Shown here one piece after another: positions 1 through 7,125 of a DNA stretch of 56,951 nt. Positions within the stretch are counted from its first letter, which is position 1. Each line of letters begins with the position of its first letter. This DNA comes from CAIKZZ01 sp036742455 (GTDB lineage: Bacteria; Pseudomonadota; Gammaproteobacteria; Steroidobacterales; Steroidobacteraceae), in NCBI GenBank assembly GCA_036742455.1, contig DAINQU010000020.1, forward strand, positions 1-56,951, written 5' to 3'. The notes beneath the pieces are model-generated. The model was not told the DNA's origin and did no database searches. It saw only the letters and a program-made list of their open reading frames with translations. Position numbers and translations under genes: made by a program.

Positions 1-113
1 GCCGCGCTGGGGGCGCGCGCATCGCCGAGGCTACCCGCACCCGCCGCGGCGGACGCGAGACACAACACAGCGACGTGCAGTCCGCGGCGCAGCCGACCCA
101 GAAACTGACCCAC
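1..113 (-). CDS. N-terminal fragment of a secreted protein (runs off left edge)
   Basis: A GTG at 113 opens a frame that stays open to the window edge (37 codons). The translation has a short basic N-terminus (RLRR), a hydrophobic stretch (VAVLCLASAAAGAG) and then a polar sequence, as expected for a Sec signal peptide. A GAGGAC Shine-Dalgarno sits 5 nt upstream, overlapping the stop of the MAPEG gene, so the two genes are probably co-transcribed and coupled. The mature protein lies outside the window, so no function can be given. The alternative is a chance ORF in GC-rich DNA. Confidence 0.5.
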   Translation of the reverse strand, partial: MGQFLGRLRRGLHVAVLCLASAAAGAGSLGDARAPSA

Positions 114-122
114 GCAGAGTCC

Positions 123-533
123 TCAGGGCATCGTCGTCATCAATCCTTGGTAAGCGACCCAACCGACGTTCAATACCACCAGTGTGATCAACGTTGCGAA
201 CGTGAACATCATGCCGCGCACGCGATTGGCAAAGTGCGGGGGCGGCTCGTTGATGCCCTTGGCGTGAAAGAGCCGACCGATAATCAGGGTGATCGCGGGG
301 ATGGCCACGAGCCATGACGGCGCGCCGTTCAATTCGAGGCAGCCGAGCAAGATCAACCCCAGCGGAACGTATTCGGAGAAATTGCCTTGGGCCCGAATCG
401 CCCGCTCCAACGCCACGTTTCCGCCGCTGCCCAGCGCGACTTGATTGGTTCGACGCAACGCTATGACGGCAAACGAAAGGCGGACGAAAATGAGCGTCAA
501 TACCGCTGCCGCCAGGGCCGTGATTTTCAACAT
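123..533 (-). CDS. MAPEG family membrane protein
   Basis: This 136-residue protein has four hydrophobic segments and the family pattern RAIRAQGNFSEYVPL at about residues 45-59, followed by a second helix ending LELNG. MAPEG proteins are inner-membrane proteins of the eicosanoid/glutathione metabolism superfamily; bacterial members such as YecN are mostly uncharacterised, though some bind glutathione. Length matches the bacterial branch. The ATG at 533 follows a GAGG about 8 nt upstream. It is followed immediately by the partial secreted-protein gene. The substrate cannot be predicted from sequence. Confidence 0.85.
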   Translation of the reverse strand: MLKITALAAAVLTLIFVRLSFAVIALRRTNQVALGSGGNVALERAIRAQGNFSEYVPLGLILLGCLELNGAPSWLVAIPAITLIIGRLFHAKGINEPPPHFANRVRGMMFTFATLITLVVLNVGWVAYQGLMTTMP

Positions 534-682
534 TGCTTCGAACCTCGTGAAAATGGGATGGAGAGCACCCGATCGCGCTTACGCCTGCGCAGCGTAAACG
601 GTTTGGACACGCCCCGATAGTCGCCGGTGACGCAAGCGCGGTGAGCGCAATTCTGCCGCTCGGACGAACGTCCCGTCCGGCA

Positions 683-1567
683 CTAATCGCCTTGCAGAAC
701 GGGAATAACCTCGACGTGCGCGGCGGGAAACTCGTCGCGGATCATGTGCCGCATGGATTCTGTGAGTCCCGCGATCTCCGCCATCGTCGTCGTAGCGGCA
801 AAGCCGAGAAAAATCTCGACAAAAAAATCGCGTCCGGCGCAGCGGCTACGGACCTTCACGAAGGAGGCATAGTGCGAAAAATGATCCGCCAGCTGCCGAT
901 TGATCGCCAGTTGCATGGGCTCGGCGGCGGAGTGGTCCAAGAGATCGCGCACGGCGTACCGAATCAGATGCCAGCCGCTGCGTATCATCACCAGCGCCAG
1001 CACGAACGCGGCGACGGTGTCCAAATACTCGGTCCAGACACCGTCGAAGATTTTACACGTCACAAAGATCCCGACGATCGCGGCATCAGCCAGCGCCTTC
1101 ACGAGGAAGACCCGACCCTGCGCATACACGACCGGCGACTGAGAACGACGCCAGACCCGCATACTCTTGAGATAGAGCACGGCGTTGGCCACCGAAAAGC
1201 CCGTCGCCATGATCAGCGCGATGATAATGCCGAACCCTTCCAAGTGCCTCGGATGGTAGACCCGGTAGCCGGCCATCCCGACGAGCAGAAAGACGGCGAT
1301 CAGGATAAAAATCCCGATCACGAGACTGACGAGGTTCTCCAGCTTGCCGAGACCGTAATCGAAAGCCGGATGATCGCCGTTCCGGATGGCTTGGAGAGTC
1401 AGATAGGCGAACAGGATGGAACAAAAATCGAGCGCCGACCCCAGCGTGTCGGCAATCATGATCAGTGAGTTGCTCGTCAGAATAATGACGATCGAGGCCA
1501 ACAGCCCCAACCCAGTGATGTACACACCGGAGGCGTTATTCTTCTTGGAGACGTCGGAATCAGACAT
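683..1567 (-). CDS. Cation diffusion facilitator (CDF) family transporter, atypical metal site
   Basis: This 294-residue protein shows the CDF plan: a short N-terminal tail, six predicted membrane helices (residues about 15-205), the conserved loop HPAFDYGLGKLENL (66-79) and a C-terminal cytoplasmic domain (about 215-290). CDF proteins export divalent metals (Zn, Fe, Mn, Co) by proton antiport. In this sequence the helix II and V positions that normally carry Asp/His ligands read G43/D47 and K157/D161, so half of the canonical transmembrane site appears to be missing. It could be a diverged member with another ion specificity. The ATG at 1567 has GAGGGTGAC upstream. The gene is apparently monocistronic, between kdpE and the MAPEG gene. 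Confidence 0.85.
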   Translation of the reverse strand: MSDSDVSKKNNASGVYITGLGLLASIVIILTSNSLIMIADTLGSALDFCSILFAYLTLQAIRNGDHPAFDYGLGKLENLVSLVIGIFILIAVFLLVGMAGYRVYHPRHLEGFGIIIALIMATGFSVANAVLYLKSMRVWRRSQSPVVYAQGRVFLVKALADAAIVGIFVTCKIFDGVWTEYLDTVAAFVLALVMIRSGWHLIRYAVRDLLDHSAAEPMQLAINRQLADHFSHYASFVKVRSRCAGRDFFVEIFLGFAATTTMAEIAGLTESMRHMIRDEFPAAHVEVIPVLQGD

Positions 1568-1709
1568 GAATTTTAGTCACCCTCGCTGGATTTGCGCACA
1601 GCCACCGAGGCCACCGAAAGCCCTGTCGCCGACGAACCCCTGATTCGTGCGAGTGTAGCGTAGGTCGAGTTATTTCGCAGACACCCACATCCCGCTCTCG
1701 GCAACCCGG

Positions 1710-1727
1710 CCCTCTCCGGCCAGAGGG
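1710..1727 (-). terminator. Weak hairpin downstream of kdpE
   Basis: CCCTCT and AGAGGG form a 6-bp stem with a 6-nt loop about 9 nt after the kdpE stop. There is no T-run behind it on the minus strand, so it is only a candidate 3' end for kdpDE. Confidence 0.25.
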
Positions 1728-1735
1728 TCTGCCGA

Positions 1736-2425
1736 TCAGTCGCCTGCCAAGCGATAACCGACGCCCGGTTCGGTACACAGCAAGCGAGGGCGCGTGGGGT
1801 CCGCTTCGATCTTCTGGCGCAGTAGACGCACATACGTGCGCAATCCTTGCGTATCGTCGCTGCGCGCCTCGCCCCAGACTTCCCGGATGAGCGCAGCCGT
1901 TGTGACCGGCCGACCCCGGCGGCGTGCCAGCGCCTCGAGCAACCGAAACTCGATCGGCGTCAAATGCACGGCTTTCTCATCGCGCATCGCCAGTCGCCGC
2001 TCCAGGTCAACGGTCAATGTCTCGAGCGCCAAAATTGCCGACTGCCGACCGTCGTGGGCTAGCCGCCGCAGCGCCGCGCGGATCCGCGCCAAAAACTCCG
2101 GGACGGTAAACGGCTTCAAAACGTAATCGTCGGCACCGGCGTCCAAGGCTTTGACCCGCTCGAACTCCTCCTCCCGTGCCGACACCACAATCACAGGCAA
2201 TGCCGACACCCTCCGCGCGGCCTGCAACACCGCTAGCCCATCACCGTCGGGCAAGCCGAGATCGAGCAGAATGAGATCAGGACGCGCGGAGGCAATCTCG
2301 CGCTGAGCGGTTGCCACGTCGCCCGCGACCCGCACACGGTAACCCTGCGACTCCAGGAGGCTCACCATGACGGACGCAATATCCGTGTCGTCCTCCACCA
2401 ACAAGACGGTGTAGCGGCTGTTCAA
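1736..2425 (-). CDS. kdpE: KdpE response regulator (OmpR family)
   Basis: This 229-residue DNA-binding response regulator is phosphorylated by KdpD and activates the kdpFABC promoter under K+ limitation. The receiver domain (1-120) has the acidic pair D12/D13, phospho-acceptor D55 in LLDLGLPDGDG and the conserved K104 (LKPF). The winged-helix OmpR domain (about 130-226) carries LTPIEFRLLEAL and the GVGYRL end motif. The start is a TTG that overlaps the kdpD stop as TTGA, so it is translationally coupled to kdpD. Length equals the E. coli protein within a few residues. Confidence 0.95.
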   Translation of the reverse strand: MNSRYTVLLVEDDTDIASVMVSLLESQGYRVRVAGDVATAQREIASARPDLILLDLGLPDGDGLAVLQAARRVSALPVIVVSAREEEFERVKALDAGADDYVLKPFTVPEFLARIRAALRRLAHDGRQSAILALETLTVDLERRLAMRDEKAVHLTPIEFRLLEALARRRGRPVTTAALIREVWGEARSDDTQGLRTYVRLLRQKIEADPTRPRLLCTEPGVGYRLAGD

Positions 2426-5106
2426 ACGGCCGAACCCTCCACGGCGTGCGGCAACGTGAGACGGAAGCAGAGTCCGTGCGGGGACACCGGCTCGGCGACG
2501 ATTTGACCCTCGTGCAACCGTGCGATCGTCTTACAAATCGCAAGACCGAGCCCCGCCCCTCCGTCATTGCGCTCCGGGATGCCCCGGTGAAATTTCTCGA
2601 AGAGCTGCGGGAACTGGCTACCGGGAATGCCCGGCCCGTCATCGCTGACCCACAGTTCAAGAACGGGCCCTCGGATTTCCGCGCCTATCTCGAGCGTCGC
2701 CGTCTCCGGCGTGTACTTCGCAGCATTGTCGAGCAGGTTGCCGAGCAACTGCAGCACCATCACCTCGTCCAGATAGACGCGCGGAAAGTTCGGCGCCAAT
2801 AAGCGCCGGACCGTGCGCGACCCCAATCGCTCAGCGGCAATCTCCAGCGCACTCGATACCATCTCGTCGACGTCGCACCACGCGCACTCCGGACGAATCG
2901 CCCCGGACTCGAGGCGCACCAGACTGAGCACGTCACGAACCAGTTCCGACATTTCCGATGACTTGCGCGCGATCGTCGCCAACAACTCGCTGCGCTTAGC
3001 TTCCGATAAATTGACTTCCGGTGACGTCAACATACCGCTCGCCGTGGCTATCACCGACAAGGGCCCGCGCAGATCGTGCGACACAGACGCGAGCAGCGTG
3101 TTGCGCAGCGTCTCTGTTTCCGCCACCACCACCGCGTGCTCGGCCGCTTCATTGGTCTGGGCGCGTTCGATCGCGAGACCGATTTGCCCCACGAAGGTAT
3201 CCAACAGTAAGCGCTGCTCCGGCGCCTTCAGGCGCGACAAGTCCGCCGGGCGGACTGCCAGCACACCCAGAGGCGACTTGGTTCCGGTGAGGGGTAGGTA
3301 CTGCCGGGAGGTGCCCGGCAGCGTGTCGGTGCCGAGGCCTGCCGGTCGGTTATGGGTGTAGACCCATTCCGCGATGGACCGGTCGATGTCGTTCACGGGG
3401 GTGAGCGCCACGAGACGCCCGATCGAATCCACGAGCAAGACACAGACGTCCACCGAGAACACTTCGGCGACGTGTCGGGAGCCAATGGCAATCAGCCGTT
3501 CGACCGAGCGCTCGGCCGCCAATTCCCGAGTCATCCCGTACAAGAGGGACGTTCGTCGTTCGCGAGCGATCGCGACCTTCGTCTGCGCGCGGACGTTGGA
3601 GACCAGGGCGGCGATCGTGAGCGAAATGAACAGCATGACCGCAAAGGTCACGAGGTATTGGGCGTCCGCCACCGCGAAGGTAAACCGGGGCGGCACGAAG
3701 AAGAAGTCGAAAAGGAGCACGTGAACGACTGCCGCGATCGACGCCAGTCGACGACCGAGGCGATAGGCAATGAGGGTGTTGCCGAGCAAGTAGACCATCA
3801 AGATGTTCGACAGCTCGAAGTGCGGATACATGAGCTGAGCGACGAGCGTGCACAGTGAGGAAATGCCAACGATGGCGAGATAGGACTTCCATTGCGGCTT
3901 GCGTTTCGCCGCCGTCCGACTGCGCTCGTCACGTGCCACCCGTTCGGCCGTATTGACGGCGCGGCGGGCGATGATGGAAACATCGAGGTCCGGCGCAATT
4001 TGCTGGAGCTGCGCGCTTAACGGGCGAGACCCCCAAATCTGCCAATGCCGCGGCGTCGGCGTCCCCACCACGATTCTCGAAATGTTGCGTTGGCGGGCGT
4101 ATTCGACCAACGTTTCGGCGATATGCACGCCATCGAGCGTGACCGTTTCCGCACCCAAGCTCGCCGCAAACCGAAGTTTGTCCGCGCGTTGCACCCGAAT
4201 GATGTCACGACTCTGCACGCGAGCGATCGGCACCTCGACCGTGGCCACCACCCAGTCCGCATCGAGGGCATCGGCGAAGCGCTTGCCGAACCGGATGAGT
4301 TCCTCCGCTTGGCTGTTCGCATCCACCGCGATCAAAAAACGATCCCGCGCGAGCCACGGTCGCGATTTCCCATGCTCCGATCGGAGTTCCCTCGCATCCG
4401 CATCGACGCGATCGGCGGTCCGTCGCAGCGCCAATTCGCGCAACGCAATCAGGTTGGAGGCTTGGAAGAACCCGGAAGTCGCCGCCGGCACCTTGTCGAG
4501 ACTGTAAATTTTCCCGGTGTGCAGTCGCGCCAAGAGATCGTCGGACGGCAAATCGATGAGCTCGACCTCGTCGGCTTCATCGAAAATGCGATCCGGCACG
4601 GTTTCGCGCTGTCGGATACCCGTAATTCCGGCGACGACGTCATTCAGCGTCTCAATATGTTGGACGTTGACGGTGGTCCAAACATTGATCCCGGCATCCA
4701 AGAGTTCTTCAATATCTTGCCAGCGCTTGGCGTGTCGCATCGGCGGATCGCCATCGACGATGTTCGAGTGCGCGAGCTCGTCCACCAAGATGATGCGGGG
4801 ACGCCGTCGCAACGCGGCGTCGAGATTGAATTCCTTGCGCTCAAGGCCGTTGCTGCGCACGATCAAGGGCTCAATCGTCTCAAGACCTGCCGCCAGTCGA
4901 TCGGTCTCCTGACGGCCGTGGGATTCCAAATACCCGGCAACCACCTCTTCGCCGGCGGCTACGGCAAAACGCGCCGCTTCAAGCATCGAATAGGTTTTGC
5001 CAACGCCCGCATTGGCGCCAAAAAACACTTTGAGCCGGCCACGCTGCGCTTTGGCGGTTTCACGCTGCAGATTGCTCAGCAGTTCGTCGGGGTTCGGGCG
5101 TTCCAT
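2422..5106 (-). CDS. kdpD: KdpD osmosensitive K+ channel sensor histidine kinase
   Basis: This 894-residue inner-membrane sensor kinase has the same length as E. coli KdpD. The N-terminal KdpD domain carries Walker A GANAGVGKT (30-38). A universal-stress-protein-like domain lies at about 250-370, four clustered membrane helices at about 400-495, a GAF-like region at about 510-640, the H-box SVSHDLRGP with H677, and a HATPase domain with N and G boxes near 790-870. It senses low K+ or ionic strength and controls KdpE phosphorylation. The ATG at 5106 has GAGG upstream. The gene is divergent from kdpFABC, unlike the single-direction kdpFABCDE order of E. coli. Confidence 0.97.
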   Translation of the reverse strand: MERPNPDELLSNLQRETAKAQRGRLKVFFGANAGVGKTYSMLEAARFAVAAGEEVVAGYLESHGRQETDRLAAGLETIEPLIVRSNGLERKEFNLDAALRRRPRIILVDELAHSNIVDGDPPMRHAKRWQDIEELLDAGINVWTTVNVQHIETLNDVVAGITGIRQRETVPDRIFDEADEVELIDLPSDDLLARLHTGKIYSLDKVPAATSGFFQASNLIALRELALRRTADRVDADARELRSEHGKSRPWLARDRFLIAVDANSQAEELIRFGKRFADALDADWVVATVEVPIARVQSRDIIRVQRADKLRFAASLGAETVTLDGVHIAETLVEYARQRNISRIVVGTPTPRHWQIWGSRPLSAQLQQIAPDLDVSIIARRAVNTAERVARDERSRTAAKRKPQWKSYLAIVGISSLCTLVAQLMYPHFELSNILMVYLLGNTLIAYRLGRRLASIAAVVHVLLFDFFFVPPRFTFAVADAQYLVTFAVMLFISLTIAALVSNVRAQTKVAIARERRTSLLYGMTRELAAERSVERLIAIGSRHVAEVFSVDVCVLLVDSIGRLVALTPVNDIDRSIAEWVYTHNRPAGLGTDTLPGTSRQYLPLTGTKSPLGVLAVRPADLSRLKAPEQRLLLDTFVGQIGLAIERAQTNEAAEHAVVVAETETLRNTLLASVSHDLRGPLSVIATASGMLTSPEVNLSEAKRSELLATIARKSSEMSELVRDVLSLVRLESGAIRPECAWCDVDEMVSSALEIAAERLGSRTVRRLLAPNFPRVYLDEVMVLQLLGNLLDNAAKYTPETATLEIGAEIRGPVLELWVSDDGPGIPGSQFPQLFEKFHRGIPERNDGGAGLGLAICKTIARLHEGQIVAEPVSPHGLCFRLTLPHAVEGSAV

Positions 5107-5163
5107 GTAGCCAATCCTCGTTGGAAGCGTGGACTCTACTGAACCGTCCGGGGGTATGCGAGC

Positions 5164-5205
5164 GTTAAAAAATGTACCGTTTTTTCACACCGCTGGCTCT
5201 ACACT
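5164..5205 (+). promoter_or_regulatory. kdpFABC promoter with candidate KdpE-binding AT tract
   Basis: The 116-bp divergent spacer holds one AT-rich island. An A6 run and a T6 run form an imperfect inverted repeat of form GTnAAAAAA-N7-TTTTTTnAC (5164-5188). Known KdpE sites are T-rich tracts just upstream of an activator-dependent -10. A TACACT -10-like hexamer lies at 5200-5205 without a consensus -35, as expected for an activated promoter. Transcription would begin about 10 nt before the Shine-Dalgarno of the first small ORF. The assignment rests on position and composition. Confidence 0.5.
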
Positions 5206-5222
5206 GCGCGCCGGAGGACGAA

Positions 5223-5315
5223 ATGGACATCATTTTATTGCTGATTTATGTCGCGCTTGTGGGCGTCACGGCGTGGCTGATTGCGGCGATCACACCCCCG
5301 CGGGGGCGTCCATGA
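5223..5315 (+). CDS. 30-residue predicted membrane protein, first gene of the kdp operon
   Basis: ATG at 5223 follows a strong GGAGGAC Shine-Dalgarno. The ORF encodes 30 residues: an acidic start (MDIILLLIYVALVG), one hydrophobic helix of about 20 residues and a Pro/Arg tail (TPPRGRP). Its stop overlaps the next start as ATGA, the same junction that links kdpF, kdpA and kdpB, which argues that it is a real coupled gene. It is not the usual KdpF, which is encoded by the next ORF. I do not recognise the family. It may be an accessory single-pass subunit or a leader for the operon. Confidence 0.6.
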   Translation: MDIILLLIYVALVGVTAWLIAAITPPRGRP

Positions 5316-5398
5316 CCGCCGTGGCCGTCGCCGGCATCGTGGCCGGTCTACTGCTGATCTATCTGATCCGCGAACTGCTGAAGGCTGACGGAAAATGA
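5312..5398 (+). CDS. kdpF: KdpF small subunit of the K+-transporting ATPase
   Basis: This is a 28-residue single-helix membrane peptide with a hydrophobic core (AGIVAGLLLIYLI) and a short charged C-terminus (RELLKADGK), matching KdpF in length and layout (29 residues in E. coli). KdpF sits in the membrane next to KdpA and stabilises the KdpFABC complex. It overlaps the upstream small ORF by ATGA and kdpA by ATGA (5395-5398). Sequence conservation in KdpF is low, so the call relies heavily on position. Confidence 0.85.
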   Translation: MTAVAVAGIVAGLLLIYLIRELLKADGK

Positions 5399-7125
5399 TC
5401 GATTTCTGGACCGAATTTCTCCTCTATGCGATCGCTGTCATCGTGACGGTGGCCGTGTTGGCGCGACCGATCGGCGCCTACGTCTATCGCGTGGTCGCCG
5501 TGGGGCCCGCCTCTGCGTCGCGTTGGATGCGCCTTGAGTCCGCGGTATGGCGCGGATTGGGCATCGACCCGACCGTCGAGATGGGCTTCGCGGGCTACGC
5601 GCGAGCCCTCATCGCCTTCAACGTCGTCGGCGGGATTGCGCTATACCTGTTGCTTCGCCTGCAAGGCCACTTACCGCTCGCTCTGGCGGATCGTCCCGGC
5701 TTCAGCCCGGATCTGTCGTTCAATACGGCGCTCAGTTTCCTCACCAACACCAACTGGCAAGCGTATTCCGGTGATAACACGTTGAATCACAGCGTGCAGA
5801 TGGCCGGATTGACGGTACAAAACTTTCTCTCGGCAGCAACCGGCATTTCCGTGGCTGTCGCGCTCGGCCGCGGCCTCGGCAGCCGGGCAGAGGGCCTACT
5901 CGGGAATTTTTGGGCCGATTGTCTGCGCACCACGGTTTACGTGCTCTTGCCGGGCGCCATTCTGCTCGCGCTCTATTTCGGTATCGCCGGCGCGGTACAG
6001 ACGCTGCAGTACGACGCCGTGGTACACACCGTTGAAGGCACCGTCCAGCACATCGCGGTCGGACCCGTCGCGTCCCAAGAGGCGATCAAAATGTTTGGCA
6101 CGAACGGGGGCGGCTTCTTCGGCGCCAACTCGGCGCATCCGTTCGAGAACCCCACGGCGCTGAGTAACTTTGTGCAAATCGTGGCGCTGCTGTGCATCCC
6201 ATTCGCACTGACCTACACCTTCGGTCTGCAAGTCGGTCGTCCGCGAGATGCGCGCCTGCTGCGGCAGGTGATGTTGGGATTGCTCGTTGCGTTGGCGTTT
6301 CTGGGCGGTGCTGCGGAGCAGCGCAACGCCGTACCGAGCGGCATCAACGTGTCCGCGGCACAGTCTGCCCTTCAATCCGGCGGTCTCATGGAAGGCAAAG
6401 AGACGCGCTTTGGTATTGTGAGCTCGACCCTCTTTACGGCGGCCACCACCGGTACCTCGACCGGTGCGACGGACGCGTCCATCGACTCGATGACGGCAAT
6501 GGGCACCTTTGTCCCGCTGTTTCTGATTCAACTGTCAGAGCTCACACCGGGCGGTGTCGGCAGCGGCATCTATACGATGGTGGTGTATGCCTTGCTCGCG
6601 GTGTTTATCGCGGGACTCATGATCGGCCGAACACCCGAGTACCTCGGCAAGAAGATTGAAGCGACGGAGATGAAGTTGGTCGCGATCTTTGTCCTCGTCA
6701 CGCCCGCCCTCGTGCTGATCGGTACCGCTGTGGCCGTGTTGTGGCCGGATGCATTGAAATCGGTGGGGAATCCCGGCGCGCGAGGATTTACTGAAATCCT
6801 CTACGGGTACTCCTCTGCCGCCAACAACAACGGCAGCAGCATGGGTGGATTGAACGCGAATACGCCCTTTTTCAACATCTCGCTCGGCATTGCCATGTTC
6901 CTCGGGCGCTTCTGGCCCATCGTTGCGGCCTTGGGGCTTGCGGATACGTTTTCCCGAAAACGCCCGTTGGAGCCCGGTCCCGGCACGATGCCAACGTCCG
7001 GTTTAGTGTTCGGAATGCTGTTGGTCGGCACCATCGTCCTCGTCGGCGTACTGACCTTCGTGCCGGCACTCACACTGGGCCCGGTGGCCGATGCGCTGGT
7101 GACAGCAGGGGGCACTGCGCCATGA
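5395..7125 (+). CDS. kdpA: KdpA K+-binding and translocating subunit
   Basis: This 576-residue polytopic protein is the channel-like subunit that binds K+ on the periplasmic side and passes it to KdpB. It has four pore repeats with conserved loops visible as TNTNWQAYSGD, the GTNGGGFFGANSAHPFENPT loop, the TGTSTGA segment and the GYSSAANNNGSS loop. E. coli KdpA is 557 residues. The gene starts in an ATGA overlap with kdpF and ends in an ATGA overlap with kdpB. No residue typical of the selectivity loops appears to be missing. Confidence 0.97.
   Translation: MIDFWTEFLLYAIAVIVTVAVLARPIGAYVYRVVAVGPASASRWMRLESAVWRGLGIDPTVEMGFAGYARALIAFNVVGGIALYLLLRLQGHLPLALADRPGFSPDLSFNTALSFLTNTNWQAYSGDNTLNHSVQMAGLTVQNFLSAATGISVAVALGRGLGSRAEGLLGNFWADCLRTTVYVLLPGAILLALYFGIAGAVQTLQYDAVVHTVEGTVQHIAVGPVASQEAIKMFGTNGGGFFGANSAHPFENPTALSNFVQIVALLCIPFALTYTFGLQVGRPRDARLLRQVMLGLLVALAFLGGAAEQRNAVPSGINVSAAQSALQSGGLMEGKETRFGIVSSTLFTAATTGTSTGATDASIDSMTAMGTFVPLFLIQLSELTPGGVGSGIYTMVVYALLAVFIAGLMIGRTPEYLGKKIEATEMKLVAIFVLVTPALVLIGTAVAVLWPDALKSVGNPGARGFTEILYGYSSAANNNGSSMGGLNANTPFFNISLGIAMFLGRFWPIVAALGLADTFSRKRPLEPGPGTMPTSGLVFGMLLVGTIVLVGVLTFVPALTLGPVADALVTAGGTAP

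Noticed and set aside
641..1468. Long plus-strand ORF of 275 codons over the CDF gene
   Set aside because: It lies antisense to a clear CDF transporter and is rich in Arg, His and Asp without hydrophobic pattern, typical of a shadow frame.
3899..5142. Several long plus-strand ORFs over kdpD (202 and 365 codons)
   Set aside because: They are antisense to a full-length KdpD with intact motifs and show no domain.
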